Assembly (NCBI GenBank): GCA_022709425.1
Contig: JAKLIW010000014.1
Span: forward strand, 1-64,000
DNA length: 64,000 nucleotides
Origin: a bacterium
GTDB taxonomy: Bacteria; UBP6; UBA1177; JAKLFG01
Direction: 5' to 3'
The notes below the pieces were generated by a model. That model was not told the DNA's origin, did no database searches, and saw only the letters and a program-made list of their open reading frames with translations. Within the stretch, counting starts at the first letter, position 1, and every line of letters starts with the position of its first letter. A program made the position numbers and the translations under genes. Shown piece after piece: positions 1-7,707 of the stretch.

Positions 1-129
1 TGCGGGTTCAAAGAGATCGGGCGGCGGCGCGAGGCGAAGTGCATCGCGGGGAAGTTCTGGGACGAGGTCTACATGGATATTCTCGACCGCGAGTTCAAGT
101 CACCCTTCGTCAAAGGGCTGTTCAAGTAG
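1..129 (+). CDS. GNAT acetyltransferase, C-terminal end (partial, copy 1)
   Basis: The window opens inside this gene; only its last 42 codons and the TAG stop are present. The reading frame begins CGFKEIGRRREAK and ends KSPFVKGLFK, identical in protein to the end of the complete GNAT gene at 1337-1903. The DNA (1-129 against 1775-1903) differs at only a few positions, which look like silent third-base changes. It is therefore a recent paralogue or duplicate of that gene. The substrate cannot be read from this tail. The catalytic part lies outside the window, so it is not known whether the gene is intact. Confidence 0.85.
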   Translation, partial: CGFKEIGRRREAKCIAGKFWDEVYMDILDREFKSPFVKGLFK

Positions 130-156
130 CAAGCTAGTCGGGCGGGGGTGATTTTC

Positions 157-185
157 TTGATTCAATCTTCGGGCGGGGGTATCCT
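157..185 (+). promoter_or_regulatory. Predicted sigma-70-type promoter for the RhuM gene
   Basis: TTGATT (157-162) and TATCCT (180-185) are separated by 17 bases. The -10 box abuts the second tcgggcgggggt repeat. It lies 24 bases upstream of the RhuM start and is matched base for base in layout by the block at 1943-1971. Confidence 0.5.
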
Positions 186-209
186 GCGGAGGAAATTGGG
201 GGAGACGCA

Positions 210-1286
210 ATGAACGGCAATATTTCGACGCAAGCACCCGGCGGAGAACTGGTCCTCTACCGGACCGAAGACGGCAGAACACAGATACAGTGCCGTTTTT
301 CCGACGGCACGATCTGGCTGACGCAAGCGCAATTATCAGAATTATTTCAGGTAGCTGTACCTACTGTCAACGAACATCTGAAAGGCATTTATGCGGACGG
401 TGAATTGCCGCCGGATGCAACTATTAGGAAATTCCGAATAGTTCGACAAGAAGGTCTTCGCACCGTATCGCGCGAGATAGACCATTACAATCTCGATTCC
501 ATTCTCGCCGTCGGCTATCGTGTACGAAGTCAACGCGGCACGCAATTCCGTCAGTGGGCAACCGCGTGCTTGAGCGAATACCTTACCAAAGGATTCGTCA
601 TGGACGACGAGCGGCTGAAAAACCCGCCCGGTCCCGGCATTCCCGACCATTTTGACGACCTTTTAGAGCGAATCCGCGACATCCGGGCCAGCGAACGCCG
701 GATGTATCTTCGGGTGCGCGAGATACTCGCTCTTTCCGACGACTACGACCCAAAGGACGAGCATGCTCAACTCGTTTTCCAGACGGTGCAGAACAAGCTG
801 CACTTCGCTGTCACCCGAAAGACGGCGCCCGAACTCATTGCCGAACGCGCCGATGCCAAAAAGCCGAATATGGGTCTTACCGCGTGGAAGGGCGGTGTGG
901 TGCGCAAGGCCGATATCGGTGTCGCCAAGAACTATCTGAACGAAGAGGAGATTACCGAACTCAACCGCATCGTGGTCATGTTCCTCGATTATGCCGAGGA
1001 CCAAGCCCGTCGCCGCAAACAGATATTCCTGAAAGACTGGCAGGAACGGCTTGACGACTTCCTCCGTTTCAACGAACGGAATGTTCTGCCCGATGCCGGT
1101 ACGGTGTCGCGCGACGAGGCGGAACGCCGGGCGAACGAACAGTACTCGTTGTTTGAGGAACGGCGGCGTTCGGTTGCGGAAGCGGCGGGCGAGGCCGAAA
1201 CCATCAAGATGATCGAACAGGCCGCCCAACAGGTGGAGAAGCTCAAATCCGCCAAGCGAAAGAAAACGGGAGCACAGAAACCATGA
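210..1286 (+). CDS. RhuM-family protein (virulence RhuM-like)
   Basis: This 358-residue protein matches the RhuM family, named from a Salmonella pathogenicity-island gene and common in mobile and defence islands; its biochemical role is not established. The N-terminal part (about 30-130) has the family pattern WLTQAQLSELFQVAVPTVNEH, a helix-turn-helix-like segment, then ATIRKFRIVRQEG and the YNLDSILAVGYRVRSQRGT block. The remainder is helical and charged, ending in a Lys-rich tail. A purine-rich ribosome site (ggggga) precedes the ATG at 210. The TGA stop lies inside ATGA at 1283-1286. The gene sits between two GNAT copies, which suggests it arrived by insertion or duplication. Family assignment is firm; function is open. 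Confidence 0.85.
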   Translation: MNGNISTQAPGGELVLYRTEDGRTQIQCRFSDGTIWLTQAQLSELFQVAVPTVNEHLKGIYADGELPPDATIRKFRIVRQEGLRTVSREIDHYNLDSILAVGYRVRSQRGTQFRQWATACLSEYLTKGFVMDDERLKNPPGPGIPDHFDDLLERIRDIRASERRMYLRVREILALSDDYDPKDEHAQLVFQTVQNKLHFAVTRKTAPELIAERADAKKPNMGLTAWKGGVVRKADIGVAKNYLNEEEITELNRIVVMFLDYAEDQARRRKQIFLKDWQERLDDFLRFNERNVLPDAGTVSRDEAERRANEQYSLFEERRRSVAEAAGEAETIKMIEQAAQQVEKLKSAKRKKTGAQKP

Positions 1287-1336
1287 AACTTTGTGTTAAT
1301 ATAGATGTGACCCCTGGACTGACCCCGGAGGCGGTC

Positions 1337-1903
1337 ATGACCTATCATCCCAAAGTCATCGGGAAGAAGTGTTACCTGTCGCCCATCCGCGCCGAGGATG
1401 CGGCGATCTACACGCGCTGGTTCAACGACCTCGAGGTCCAGAAGAACCTCATCATCCCAGTGCCGATCATCACGCTTGAGTCGGAGAAGGAGTGGATAAC
1501 GAATATCGGCAAACGGGAAGACACGGTCGTCTTCGCCCTCGTCGAGAAGAAGCACGACACCCTCATCGGCAATGCGGGGCTTCACCAGATAAACCTCCGG
1601 AATCGCTCCGCCGAGTTCGGCATCGTCATCGGCGAAAAGAAGTTCTGGGGCAAAGGGTTCGGGACCGAGGCGACCAACCTCGTGCTCGACTACGGTTTCA
1701 ATGTCCTTAACCTGCACAGCATCTATCTCAATGCCTATGCTTACAACGAGCGGGGACTGGGGTGCTACAAGAAATGCGGGTTCAAAGAGATCGGGCGGCG
1801 GCGCGAGGCGAAGTGCATCGCGGGGAAGTTCTGGGACGAGGTCTACATGGACATCCTCGACCGCGAGTTCAAGTCGCCCTTCGTCAAGGGGCTGTTCAAG
1901 TAG
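1337..1903 (+). CDS. GNAT-family N-acetyltransferase (RimJ/RimL-like, copy 2)
   Basis: A 188-residue acetyltransferase predicted to move an acetyl group from acetyl-CoA to an amine on an unknown substrate. The acetyl-CoA loop is visible as KKFWGKGFGTEATNLVLDYGF (about 95-115), preceded by the strand IGNAGLHQINLRNRSAEFGIVIG and followed by NAYAYNERGLGCYKKCGF, the usual order in RimJ/RimL-type proteins. I chose the ATG at 1337 because GGAGG lies 5 bases upstream. A longer frame from 1283 adds 18 residues that look non-native. Its 3' end repeats the partial gene at 1-129. Confidence 0.85.
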   Translation: MTYHPKVIGKKCYLSPIRAEDAAIYTRWFNDLEVQKNLIIPVPIITLESEKEWITNIGKREDTVVFALVEKKHDTLIGNAGLHQINLRNRSAEFGIVIGEKKFWGKGFGTEATNLVLDYGFNVLNLHSIYLNAYAYNERGLGCYKKCGFKEIGRRREAKCIAGKFWDEVYMDILDREFKSPFVKGLFK

Positions 1904-1971
1904 CGCATATATACTAAGGTAGTCGGGCGGGGGGAGAAATTCTTGATTCGTTATTCGGGCGGGGGTATTCT
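1775..1971 (+). repeat. Duplicated GNAT end plus promoter block, copy 2
   Basis: This is the partner of 1-185. After the GNAT stop come tcgggcgggggg (1923-1934), ttcttgattc and tcgggcgggggt (1955-1966). The spacing between the two G-rich copies is 32 bases here and 31 in copy 1, and the end of the block again forms a promoter. Confidence 0.75.
1943..1971 (+). promoter_or_regulatory. Predicted sigma-70-type promoter for the DUF6448 gene
   Basis: TTGATT (1943-1948) and TATTCT (1966-1971) are 17 bases apart, with the G-rich repeat filling the spacer. This is the same layout as 157-185. The expected leader before the start at 2017 is about 40 bases. Confidence 0.5.
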
Positions 1972-2016
1972 CCAGCAAGAGAGAGGTGTTCTCGTAAATC
2001 AACGGAGGTGTGCGCC

Positions 2017-2652
2017 ATGAGTAATGTCGGTTCTATGGAAAGAATGGCGATCTTGGTAGCGGGATTGATGTTTCTCCTGACGAGCGGGTTGTCCGCGCAC
2101 TGTGATACGGCCGGCGGTCCGGTCATCCCGGAGGCAAAAGCGGCGCTTGAAAAAGGAGATGTCACACCGATCCTCAAGTGGGTGAAAAAGGAGAACGAAG
2201 CGGAGATTAAGACTGCATTCACCAAGGCGGTTGTCGTTCGTGCCAAAGGGCCGGAGGCGAAGGATCTGGCCGATCAATATTTCCTTGAAACCCTTGTGCG
2301 ACTGCACCGTGCGGGTGAAGGTGCTCCCTACACCGGCATCACGAACGAACCGGTCAAGCCGATTGTTGCGATGGCCGACAAGGCGCTTGCCGCCGGTTCG
2401 GTTGACGAGATGGTCAAAAAGATGAGCGGTCATTTTGCGGAGGCTATCAAAGAGAAGTTCAAAAAGGCGGTGGAAGCGAAGAAGAACAAAGATAAAAGCG
2501 TCGAGGCGGGCCGCGAGTATGTAGAAGCCTATGTGACCTACATGCACTATGTCGAGGTGCTTCGTGATGCTATCATGTCGGACGACGCACACCATGCCGC
2601 ACCCGCGGCGAGTGGTACGCATCAGGAAAAAGACGCCGAGCATAAGCACTGA
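2017..2652 (+). CDS. DUF6448-like exported protein
   Basis: A 211-residue protein with a hydrophobic export signal (about residues 9-26, ending near GLSAHCDTAGGPV). The mature part begins with the HCDT-x-xGPV motif and continues ALEKGDVTPILKWVKK and YFLETLVRLHRAGEGAPYTG, which I recognise as the DUF6448 family. The C-terminus is His-rich (HHAAP...EHKH). No enzymatic function is known to me; the conserved His and Cys could bind metal, but that is speculation. The ATG at 2017 was chosen because GGAGG sits 8 bases upstream; a GTG three codons earlier is inferior. It is expressed from the promoter block duplicated behind the GNAT genes. Confidence 0.75.
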   Translation: MSNVGSMERMAILVAGLMFLLTSGLSAHCDTAGGPVIPEAKAALEKGDVTPILKWVKKENEAEIKTAFTKAVVVRAKGPEAKDLADQYFLETLVRLHRAGEGAPYTGITNEPVKPIVAMADKALAAGSVDEMVKKMSGHFAEAIKEKFKKAVEAKKNKDKSVEAGREYVEAYVTYMHYVEVLRDAIMSDDAHHAAPAASGTHQEKDAEHKH

Positions 2653-2666
2653 TGTCGTAGTATGTT

Positions 2667-2690
2667 GCGCTTCGCGGATCCGGCGAGCGC
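2667..2690. terminator. Possible bidirectional hairpin between convergent genes
   Basis: GCGCTTCGC and GGCGAGCGC flank GGATCC and can pair with one bulge. It lies between the converging genes ending at 2652 and 2699. No clear T-run follows on either strand, so termination is only a suggestion. Confidence 0.3.
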
Positions 2691-2698
2691 CTTAACCC

Positions 2699-3136
2699 CT
2701 AGAACCTATTCCACATATTGAAGAAATCGTTGAGCCGGTAGAGATAGTCCTCGTGATCCTTCCCGTACGCCCCCAGAACCTCCTTCTTCTCCTTGTGCAC
2801 GAGGAACGACATCTCCTTCCCCGCCACCTTGCTGAACAGGAACGCATGCTCCGCCCCCTGCTCATCGACATGCGTCACCTCCGACACTTCCTCATCGAAC
2901 GGCATCGTCAGATCATGCCCGCAATGAGGACAGAAGAAATTGACCTGCGCCCCCTTTTCGACCATCAGATTGGCCGCCAGCGGCACCCCGCCGAATGCAT
3001 CCTGCTGATGATTGAGCTCAAACATACTCTCCGCCGAGAAATGCTTCCCCTTGAGCACCCCCGTGAGGACCAGCTTCTGATCGGCCGCATTGTAAAGAGA
3101 CTTCTTGCACTTGGTACACCGGTAATCGATAGCCAT
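2699..3136 (-). CDS. Small zinc-ribbon protein, function unknown
   Basis: A 145-residue soluble protein with two CxxC pairs: CTKC at residues 7-10 and CPHC near residue 69, followed by GHDL. Together they can form a zinc ribbon holding one metal ion. Between the pairs is a hydrophilic stretch (KHFSAESMFELNHQQ); after them comes a beta-rich half with FLFSKVAGKEMSFLVHKEKKEV. No signal peptide or membrane segment is present, so it is probably cytoplasmic. The start has a strong ribosome site (gggaggtgag) and a promoter at 3171-3199. It appears to be a single-gene unit. I do not recognise a named family. Confidence 0.75.
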   Translation of the reverse strand: MAIDYRCTKCKKSLYNAADQKLVLTGVLKGKHFSAESMFELNHQQDAFGGVPLAANLMVEKGAQVNFFCPHCGHDLTMPFDEEVSEVTHVDEQGAEHAFLFSKVAGKEMSFLVHKEKKEVLGAYGKDHEDYLYRLNDFFNMWNRF

Positions 3137-3170
3137 GACTCACCTCCCTGATAAGAACAAAAGACCCCCC

Positions 3171-3199
3171 ATTGTATCCGGTATGGAGGAAAGATGCAA
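3171..3199 (-). promoter_or_regulatory. Predicted promoter for the zinc-ribbon gene
   Basis: On the minus strand, TTGCAT (3199-3194) and TACAAT (3176-3171) are separated by 17 bases, about 35 bases upstream of the start at 3136. Confidence 0.55.
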
Positions 3200-3291
3200 G
3201 GGGAGAAATGGGACGGTTCTCTCTGTGCTGTCAATTAACCAACATTCTGATTCCCATTAATCCGCCGCCTGAAAAATCCGGGAAATCGCTC

Positions 3292-3319
3292 TTGATTTTC
3301 ATTCCGGCGGCGATATAGT
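3292..3319 (+). promoter_or_regulatory. Predicted promoter for the PilZ gene
   Basis: TTGATT (3292-3297) and TATAGT (3314-3319) are separated by 16 bases, giving a leader of about 28 bases before the ATG at 3354. Confidence 0.5.
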
Positions 3320-3353
3320 GCCCCCGTATAGAATAGCGATGGGAGATACCCCC

Positions 3354-3707
3354 ATGACCCAAAAAGAGCAGAAGAGAGCCGACATCGGCGCGATCTTCCC
3401 GCGCCCCGAAACCCAACTCGACCTCAACCTCTCCTTCGACACCACCGAGCCCGCCCCGCATAACTTCTACGCCGGCATCACGCGCGATCCGCGCACCAAT
3501 TCCCTCTTCGTCACCACCGACCGGCCGCTTCCCGTTGGCGCGATGCTCCGCGTATCGTTCATCACCGATACCAAGAAGGTGGAAGGACACGCCGAGGTCT
3601 GCTGGCAGCACCGCGACGGCGCGACGCCCGAGGCGAAACTCAGCCTCCTCGATATCGCCCCCGAAGACCGCGACCTCATCGAATTCTATATCCGCGAAAA
3701 GAAATAA
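3354..3707 (+). CDS. PilZ-like domain protein (Myxococcus-type)
   Basis: A 117-residue single-domain protein resembling the PilZ subgroup seen as paralogues in Myxococcus (TIGR02266-like). The matching blocks are HNFYAGITRDPRTNSLFVTT, then RPLPVGAMLRVSF, then GHAEVCWQH. PilZ domains usually bind cyclic di-GMP through an N-terminal RxxxR and a D/NxSxxG motif. Neither is clear here: the second is degenerate (ITRDPRTNSLF). It may therefore act in protein interaction rather than nucleotide binding. The start at 3354 has GGGAGA 7 bases upstream; the longer frame from 3318 begins within the predicted -10 box and is rejected. It converges with mfd across a hairpin cluster. Confidence 0.7.
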   Translation: MTQKEQKRADIGAIFPRPETQLDLNLSFDTTEPAPHNFYAGITRDPRTNSLFVTTDRPLPVGAMLRVSFITDTKKVEGHAEVCWQHRDGATPEAKLSLLDIAPEDRDLIEFYIREKK

Positions 3708-3716
3708 GAACACCCT

Positions 3717-3842
3717 CCGCATTGTAGGGGCGCCCCATCGGGACGCCCGTATTGCGTTGCATTGTAGGGGCGCAATTTATTGCGCCCGGAACCGTGTCGT
3801 GTCGGTTTGGATAGGGCGTGCCGTTGGCGCGCCCCTACATTA
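3717..3842. repeat. Cluster of three GGGCG...CGCCC hairpins bounded by gtaggggcg
   Basis: Three short palindromes lie in tandem: 3728-3748, 3768-3787 (GGGCGCAATTTATTGCGCCC) and 3814-3834. The first two begin with attgtaggggcg (3721-3732 and 3761-3772) and the last ends with the complementary cgcccctacat (3830-3840). This resembles the small palindromic intergenic repeats scattered in many bacterial genomes. It fills the gap between the convergent PilZ and mfd genes and touches the mfd stop codon. It may also act as a transcription barrier. Confidence 0.7.
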
Positions 3843-6800
3843 TCGATATGTGGGCACTCCCCCGAACACCCGGCCGAACCGTTCGAGCGCTTTACGCCAG
3901 TCATCGGGTCCTTTGGCGGGGGCGCTGACGGCATTCGGCGGCACGAACTTGCCGCGCAGGGTGTCGACCGCTTCGAAGAGGTCGTCCATGCTCTTGGGGG
4001 TGGCCGTCTCGGCGAAGTGGATGGTCACGCGGTCGGCGGACAACTCCAGTTTCACCACGCGGCACCGGCGGGCGAGGGTCCGCATCTCGTTGAGGGTGAA
4101 GAGGTTCTCCACCTCGGGCGGGATCGGGCCGAACATATCGGTGAGGAGGTGGCGCACCCAGCCGAGTTCTTCGGGCCGTTCGGTGTCGGCGAGTTTGCGG
4201 TAGAAACTGACCCGCACTTCGGCGTCGGCAATGTAGGTCTCGGGGATGAAGGCGGGGAGATCGGTCTTCACCTCGATATCGCGCGTCTCGCCGGTTTGTC
4301 CCGTGCGGAGGAATTCGATGCGGCGGCGCAGCATCTCGAGGTAGAGGTCATAGCCGACCCCCTTGAGTTTGCCGGTCTGCGACATGCCGAGGATGTTGCC
4401 GGCGCCGCGGATGTTCATGTCCTCCATCGCCACATCGTAGCCCGAGCCGAGCCGGTCGAACCGTTTGATGACGGCGAGCCGGTTGTAGGCGTCTTTCGTG
4501 AGCGTTTTGAGCGACGGGACCATGAGATAGGCGAAGGCCTCGCGGTTCCAGCGGCCGACCCTTCCCCGGAGCTGGTAGAGCTGGGCGAGCCCGAAGGTGT
4601 CGGCGCGGTTGATGATGATGGTGTTCACCAGCGGTATATCGATCCCCGATTCAATGAGCGAGGTGGCAAGGAGCAGATTGAAGCGGCGCGCGGTGAAGTC
4701 GAGCATCACCTGTTCCAGTTCGTCCTCCTCCATCCGGCCGTGGGCCACCGCGATCTTGAGGTCGGGGATGATCCGTTCGAGGAGCCGTTTCATCGTCGGC
4801 AGCGACTCGATGCGGTTGTGGAGGAAGTAGATCTGGCCGCCGCGTTCCACTTCACGCAGGAGCGCCTCGCGGATGATCTCTTCGCTGTACTCGACCACAT
4901 AGGTCTTGACCGGTTTGCGTTCGCGCGGCGGGGTGCGGATGAAGCTGATGTCGCGGACACCGAGGAGCGACAGTTGCAGGGTGCGCGGGATGGGCGTCGC
5001 GGTCATGGAGAGGGTGGCGACCCCTTTCTTTATCTCCTTGATGCGCTCTTTCTGCGTGACGCCGAAGCGGTGTTCCTCGTCGACCACGAGGAAGCCGAGA
5101 TCCTTGAACTCGACATCCTTCGAGAAGAGGCGGTGGGTGCCGATGACGATATCGACCGTCCCGTTCTTGAGGCCGTCGATGATCTTCTTCTGCTCGGCCG
5201 CCGACTGGAAGCGCGACAGCATCTCTATCTTTATCGGGAAACTGCGGAACCGTTCGGTGAAGGTCTGCCAGTGCTGGAAGGCGAGGATGGTGGTGGGGGT
5301 GAGCACCGCCGCCTGCCGCCCCGCGACGGTAGTGGCCATACAGCCGCGCATCGCCACCTCGGTCTTGCCGAAACCGACATCGCCGCACAGCAGGCGGTCC
5401 ATGATGCGGCCCGACGAAAGATCGGCCTCCAGTTCGCCGATGGAGCGCGCCTGATCGAGCGTTTCGCGGTAGGGGAATTCGGCGGCGAACCGCTCCATGA
5501 GCTCACCGACCGTCGGGACCGGTTGGCCCTGTTCGACCGCCCTCTCGGCGTAGAGTTGCAGTATCTTTTCGGCCACCTGTTCGATCTCGCGGGTCAGTTT
5601 CTCCTTGGTGTTCTCCCACGCCGTCGAGCGGAGGCTGGAACTCTTCGGGAAGTAGCCCTCCTCGAACCGGTACTTGTAGAGGAGGTGCATATTGTAGACC
5701 GGGAGGTAGAGCCGGTCGTCGTGGTCGTAGCGGAGCGTCAGGCAGTCGGCCCCCGCGATCCGTTTTATTCCTTCGTACACCGCGATGCCGTAGGTGTAGT
5801 GGACCACATATTCGCCGGGGGTCAGTTCGTCGAGGATGAGCGGCAGGCGCGTCTCGTCGGCCGCGGGCGCCTCTTCGACCACCCGTTTGCGTTTCGGCAA
5901 TGCCTTTGCGCGCAGGGCGAACAGTTTCTCGTGGAGTACCGCGATACCGGCGTGCGGCAGGATGAGCGCCGCGTCGGGGGCAAACCAGCCTTCCCCTTCG
6001 AGGATGTGGACGGTGCCGCGTTCGAGCACCGCGGGAAGCGTTTCGAGCGGGAGCGCCGGAATATCCTTATCGATGCACAGGTCGCTCCAGCGGTCGCGGC
6101 CGCCGCGGTCGGTGAAGAGGATAAGCGCGTTATCGGCCGCCAGCCGCCCGATGAGCAGTTCGGGGTGCTCCTTCTCGTGCGGCGAGGCGGGCTGGTGGGC
6201 GGCGGGGTATTTGACGATGGTGTCGGCGATCGAGAAGAACGAACTCACCTCGATGCGCGGGGCGCTCACCCGTTCGCGGAACGAATCGCGGGCATCGAAG
6301 GGGGTGAAGGTCCCTTCGGCGCGGCGTTTCACCCGCTCCGAGGCGATGGTCTTCAGTTCCTCGTCGAGCGCTATCTCGCAGCGGACCTGTTCCCAGCGGA
6401 GTACCGGCGCGTCGAAATATTCCTCGATGACGCGGTCGCCCGCCGTGAGCGGATGGAGATCGCCCGGCAGTCCGGCGCCCGTTTCGATCGCCTCCTCTAT
6501 CTCCATGACCCGTTTGTTCCCTTCGGCGGCCAGCAGTGCGGCACAGCGCGTTTTCCAGTCGGGGGTGAGGAGCCGCGAGACGATGCGCGGGAAGAGGTGC
6601 GCCTCGGGGGCGTCGCCGATATTGCGCTGACTGGTGAGCGAAAAGAGGCTGATGCGGTCGACCTCGTCGTCGAAGAGTTCGATGCGCCAGCCGGTGTCGG
6701 GTTCGTAGGCGGCGATGTCGATGATGTCGCCGCGCACCGAGAATTCGCCGAAGGCGCGGACGATGGGGACCGCCTCGTAGCCGCGCGCCGTGAGGTCGCG

Positions 6801-7169
6801 GGAAAGGGCGGAGGTGCCGAGCCGCGTTCCCGGCGCGATGCGGAGCGCTCCGCTGTCGAGCGCCGCGGGCAGTTTGAAGCGGCGCGAAAGGGGGGTGACC
6901 ACGATGACGCCGCGGCTTTTTTCCAGTAAGCGGATGAAGCGCTGTTCCCACGAGGCATCGTATTCGCCGCGCTCCATCAGCAGGAACGGCGGGAGGAACA
7001 GTTCGCAGTCGATGTCGAAATGGTGGAGCGACCGGGCGAGGAGCGACGCCTCGCGCGGGCCGGGCGCCTCGATGACGAGCCGCCGGTGCTCCTTGGCGAG
7101 TTTCGCGATGAGGAGCGGCACCGCTTCGGGAGCCGTTTCGATGAATGTCGTCGGAACTTTATCGCTCAT
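3840..7169 (-). CDS. mfd: Transcription-repair coupling factor Mfd
   Basis: A 1109-residue protein that removes stalled RNA polymerase from DNA lesions and recruits UvrA, in the cytoplasm. The N-terminal third is the UvrB-homology region without a working Walker A (GEFSVRGDIIDIAAY near residue 150), as usual for Mfd. A polymerase-interaction segment follows (DELTPGEYVVHYTYGIAVYEG). The translocase motor shows GDVGFGKTE (about 594, Walker A), DEEHRFG (about 693) and SLIESGIDIPLVNTIIIN plus RGRVGR in lobe 2. The C-terminal TRCF domain is intact. Length is typical. It appears monocistronic, with a candidate promoter at 7191-7219. Its stop codon lies at the edge of the palindrome cluster. Confidence 0.97.
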   Translation of the reverse strand: MSDKVPTTFIETAPEAVPLLIAKLAKEHRRLVIEAPGPREASLLARSLHHFDIDCELFLPPFLLMERGEYDASWEQRFIRLLEKSRGVIVVTPLSRRFKLPAALDSGALRIAPGTRLGTSALSRDLTARGYEAVPIVRAFGEFSVRGDIIDIAAYEPDTGWRIELFDDEVDRISLFSLTSQRNIGDAPEAHLFPRIVSRLLTPDWKTRCAALLAAEGNKRVMEIEEAIETGAGLPGDLHPLTAGDRVIEEYFDAPVLRWEQVRCEIALDEELKTIASERVKRRAEGTFTPFDARDSFRERVSAPRIEVSSFFSIADTIVKYPAAHQPASPHEKEHPELLIGRLAADNALILFTDRGGRDRWSDLCIDKDIPALPLETLPAVLERGTVHILEGEGWFAPDAALILPHAGIAVLHEKLFALRAKALPKRKRVVEEAPAADETRLPLILDELTPGEYVVHYTYGIAVYEGIKRIAGADCLTLRYDHDDRLYLPVYNMHLLYKYRFEEGYFPKSSSLRSTAWENTKEKLTREIEQVAEKILQLYAERAVEQGQPVPTVGELMERFAAEFPYRETLDQARSIGELEADLSSGRIMDRLLCGDVGFGKTEVAMRGCMATTVAGRQAAVLTPTTILAFQHWQTFTERFRSFPIKIEMLSRFQSAAEQKKIIDGLKNGTVDIVIGTHRLFSKDVEFKDLGFLVVDEEHRFGVTQKERIKEIKKGVATLSMTATPIPRTLQLSLLGVRDISFIRTPPRERKPVKTYVVEYSEEIIREALLREVERGGQIYFLHNRIESLPTMKRLLERIIPDLKIAVAHGRMEEDELEQVMLDFTARRFNLLLATSLIESGIDIPLVNTIIINRADTFGLAQLYQLRGRVGRWNREAFAYLMVPSLKTLTKDAYNRLAVIKRFDRLGSGYDVAMEDMNIRGAGNILGMSQTGKLKGVGYDLYLEMLRRRIEFLRTGQTGETRDIEVKTDLPAFIPETYIADAEVRVSFYRKLADTERPEELGWVRHLLTDMFGPIPPEVENLFTLNEMRTLARRCRVVKLELSADRVTIHFAETATPKSMDDLFEAVDTLRGKFVPPNAVSAPAKGPDDWRKALERFGRVFGGVPTYR

Positions 7170-7190
7170 CGCATCCTCATGACCGGGGCG

Positions 7191-7219
7191 ATTCTAGCGG
7201 GACGGCGCGAATTTGCCAG
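7191..7219 (-). promoter_or_regulatory. Predicted promoter for mfd
   Basis: On the minus strand CTGGCA (7219-7214) and TAGAAT (7196-7191) are 17 bases apart, just upstream of the mfd start and back to back with the promoter at 7236-7264. Confidence 0.4.
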
Positions 7220-7235
7220 AAAAGTTGGCGAATAC

Positions 7236-7264
7236 TTGCCAAGCGGCCGCGGTCGGGCTACCAT
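7236..7264 (+). promoter_or_regulatory. Predicted promoter for the small membrane protein
   Basis: TTGCCA (7236-7241) and TACCAT (7259-7264) are 17 bases apart, about 30 bases upstream of the ATG at 7294. Confidence 0.45.
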
Positions 7265-7293
7265 CGGAGGGTCGCAAACGGGGGAGTGACGCG

Positions 7294-7707
7294 ATGAAAT
7301 GGATCATCATCTTGTTGGTCGCATTCTTGGCGGCCTACTTTCTCTGGATCAAGGGACATATCGATCAGGCGTTGCCCGAAAAGCTGGTGCCGATGATGGC
7401 CAAAGATACCGACGGCGGCGCGAAGCCCGAGACCCCCGATGCGGCCGCGCCGGTCGATACCTCCTTCAAGATGAACAATGTCAATCCCGATCTCAAGGCG
7501 GCCGTTAAGGTCTATACGGCCGATGATGTGCAGAAGATAAACGAGAAGACAGAAAAAAATTCTTCGCAAAAAAATACCTTTACCAACGCCGACCTGAAGA
7601 AATACAAGGAACGGCCGGGCAGGCCCGACACCGAGAAGGTGAAGAAAGAGATCAAATGGGCCGAGGAACCGGCCCCGAAAAAGAGTTCATCCGAAAGCGT
7701 CCGCTAG
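7294..7707 (+). CDS. Small single-pass membrane protein, function unknown
   Basis: A 137-residue protein with one N-terminal hydrophobic segment (residues 3-17, IIILLVAFLAAYFLW) that should anchor it in the inner membrane. A hydrophilic, lysine-rich remainder follows, with no cysteines and low-complexity character (KTEKNSSQKN, KKSSSESVR). I recognise no domain. The ATG at 7294 is preceded by gggggag; an upstream frame from 7213 is unlikely. The TAG stop at 7705-7707 overlaps the stop of the convergent gene (7704-7706) in the palindrome CTAG, so the two reading frames end on opposite strands of the same four bases. Confidence 0.65.
   Translation: MKWIIILLVAFLAAYFLWIKGHIDQALPEKLVPMMAKDTDGGAKPETPDAAAPVDTSFKMNNVNPDLKAAVKVYTADDVQKINEKTEKNSSQKNTFTNADLKKYKERPGRPDTEKVKKEIKWAEEPAPKKSSSESVR

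Larger units (their letters stand above)
1..185 (+). repeat. Duplicated GNAT end plus promoter block, copy 1
   Basis: The GNAT 3' end is followed by a non-coding block with two direct copies of tcgggcgggggt (138-149 and 169-180) separated by ttcttgattc. The same arrangement follows the second GNAT gene (1775-1971). The shared segment thus covers coding sequence and the promoter of whatever gene comes next. The non-coding part has diverged more than the coding part. Confidence 0.75.

Noticed and set aside
129-210. Integron attC-type site between GNAT and rhuM
   Set aside because: The block has direct repeats and a promoter but no paired R and L boxes with an imperfect hairpin, and no integrase is nearby.
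1283-1336. An earlier GNAT start overlapping the rhuM stop by ATGA
   Set aside because: There is no ribosome site for it, whereas ATG 1337 has GGAGG, and the extra residues are not part of the GNAT fold.
3780-6929. A 1049-codon open frame opposite mfd
   Set aside because: It is the complement of mfd in a GC-rich gene; its translation is His/Glu/Arg-rich with no domain, and mfd has all family motifs.
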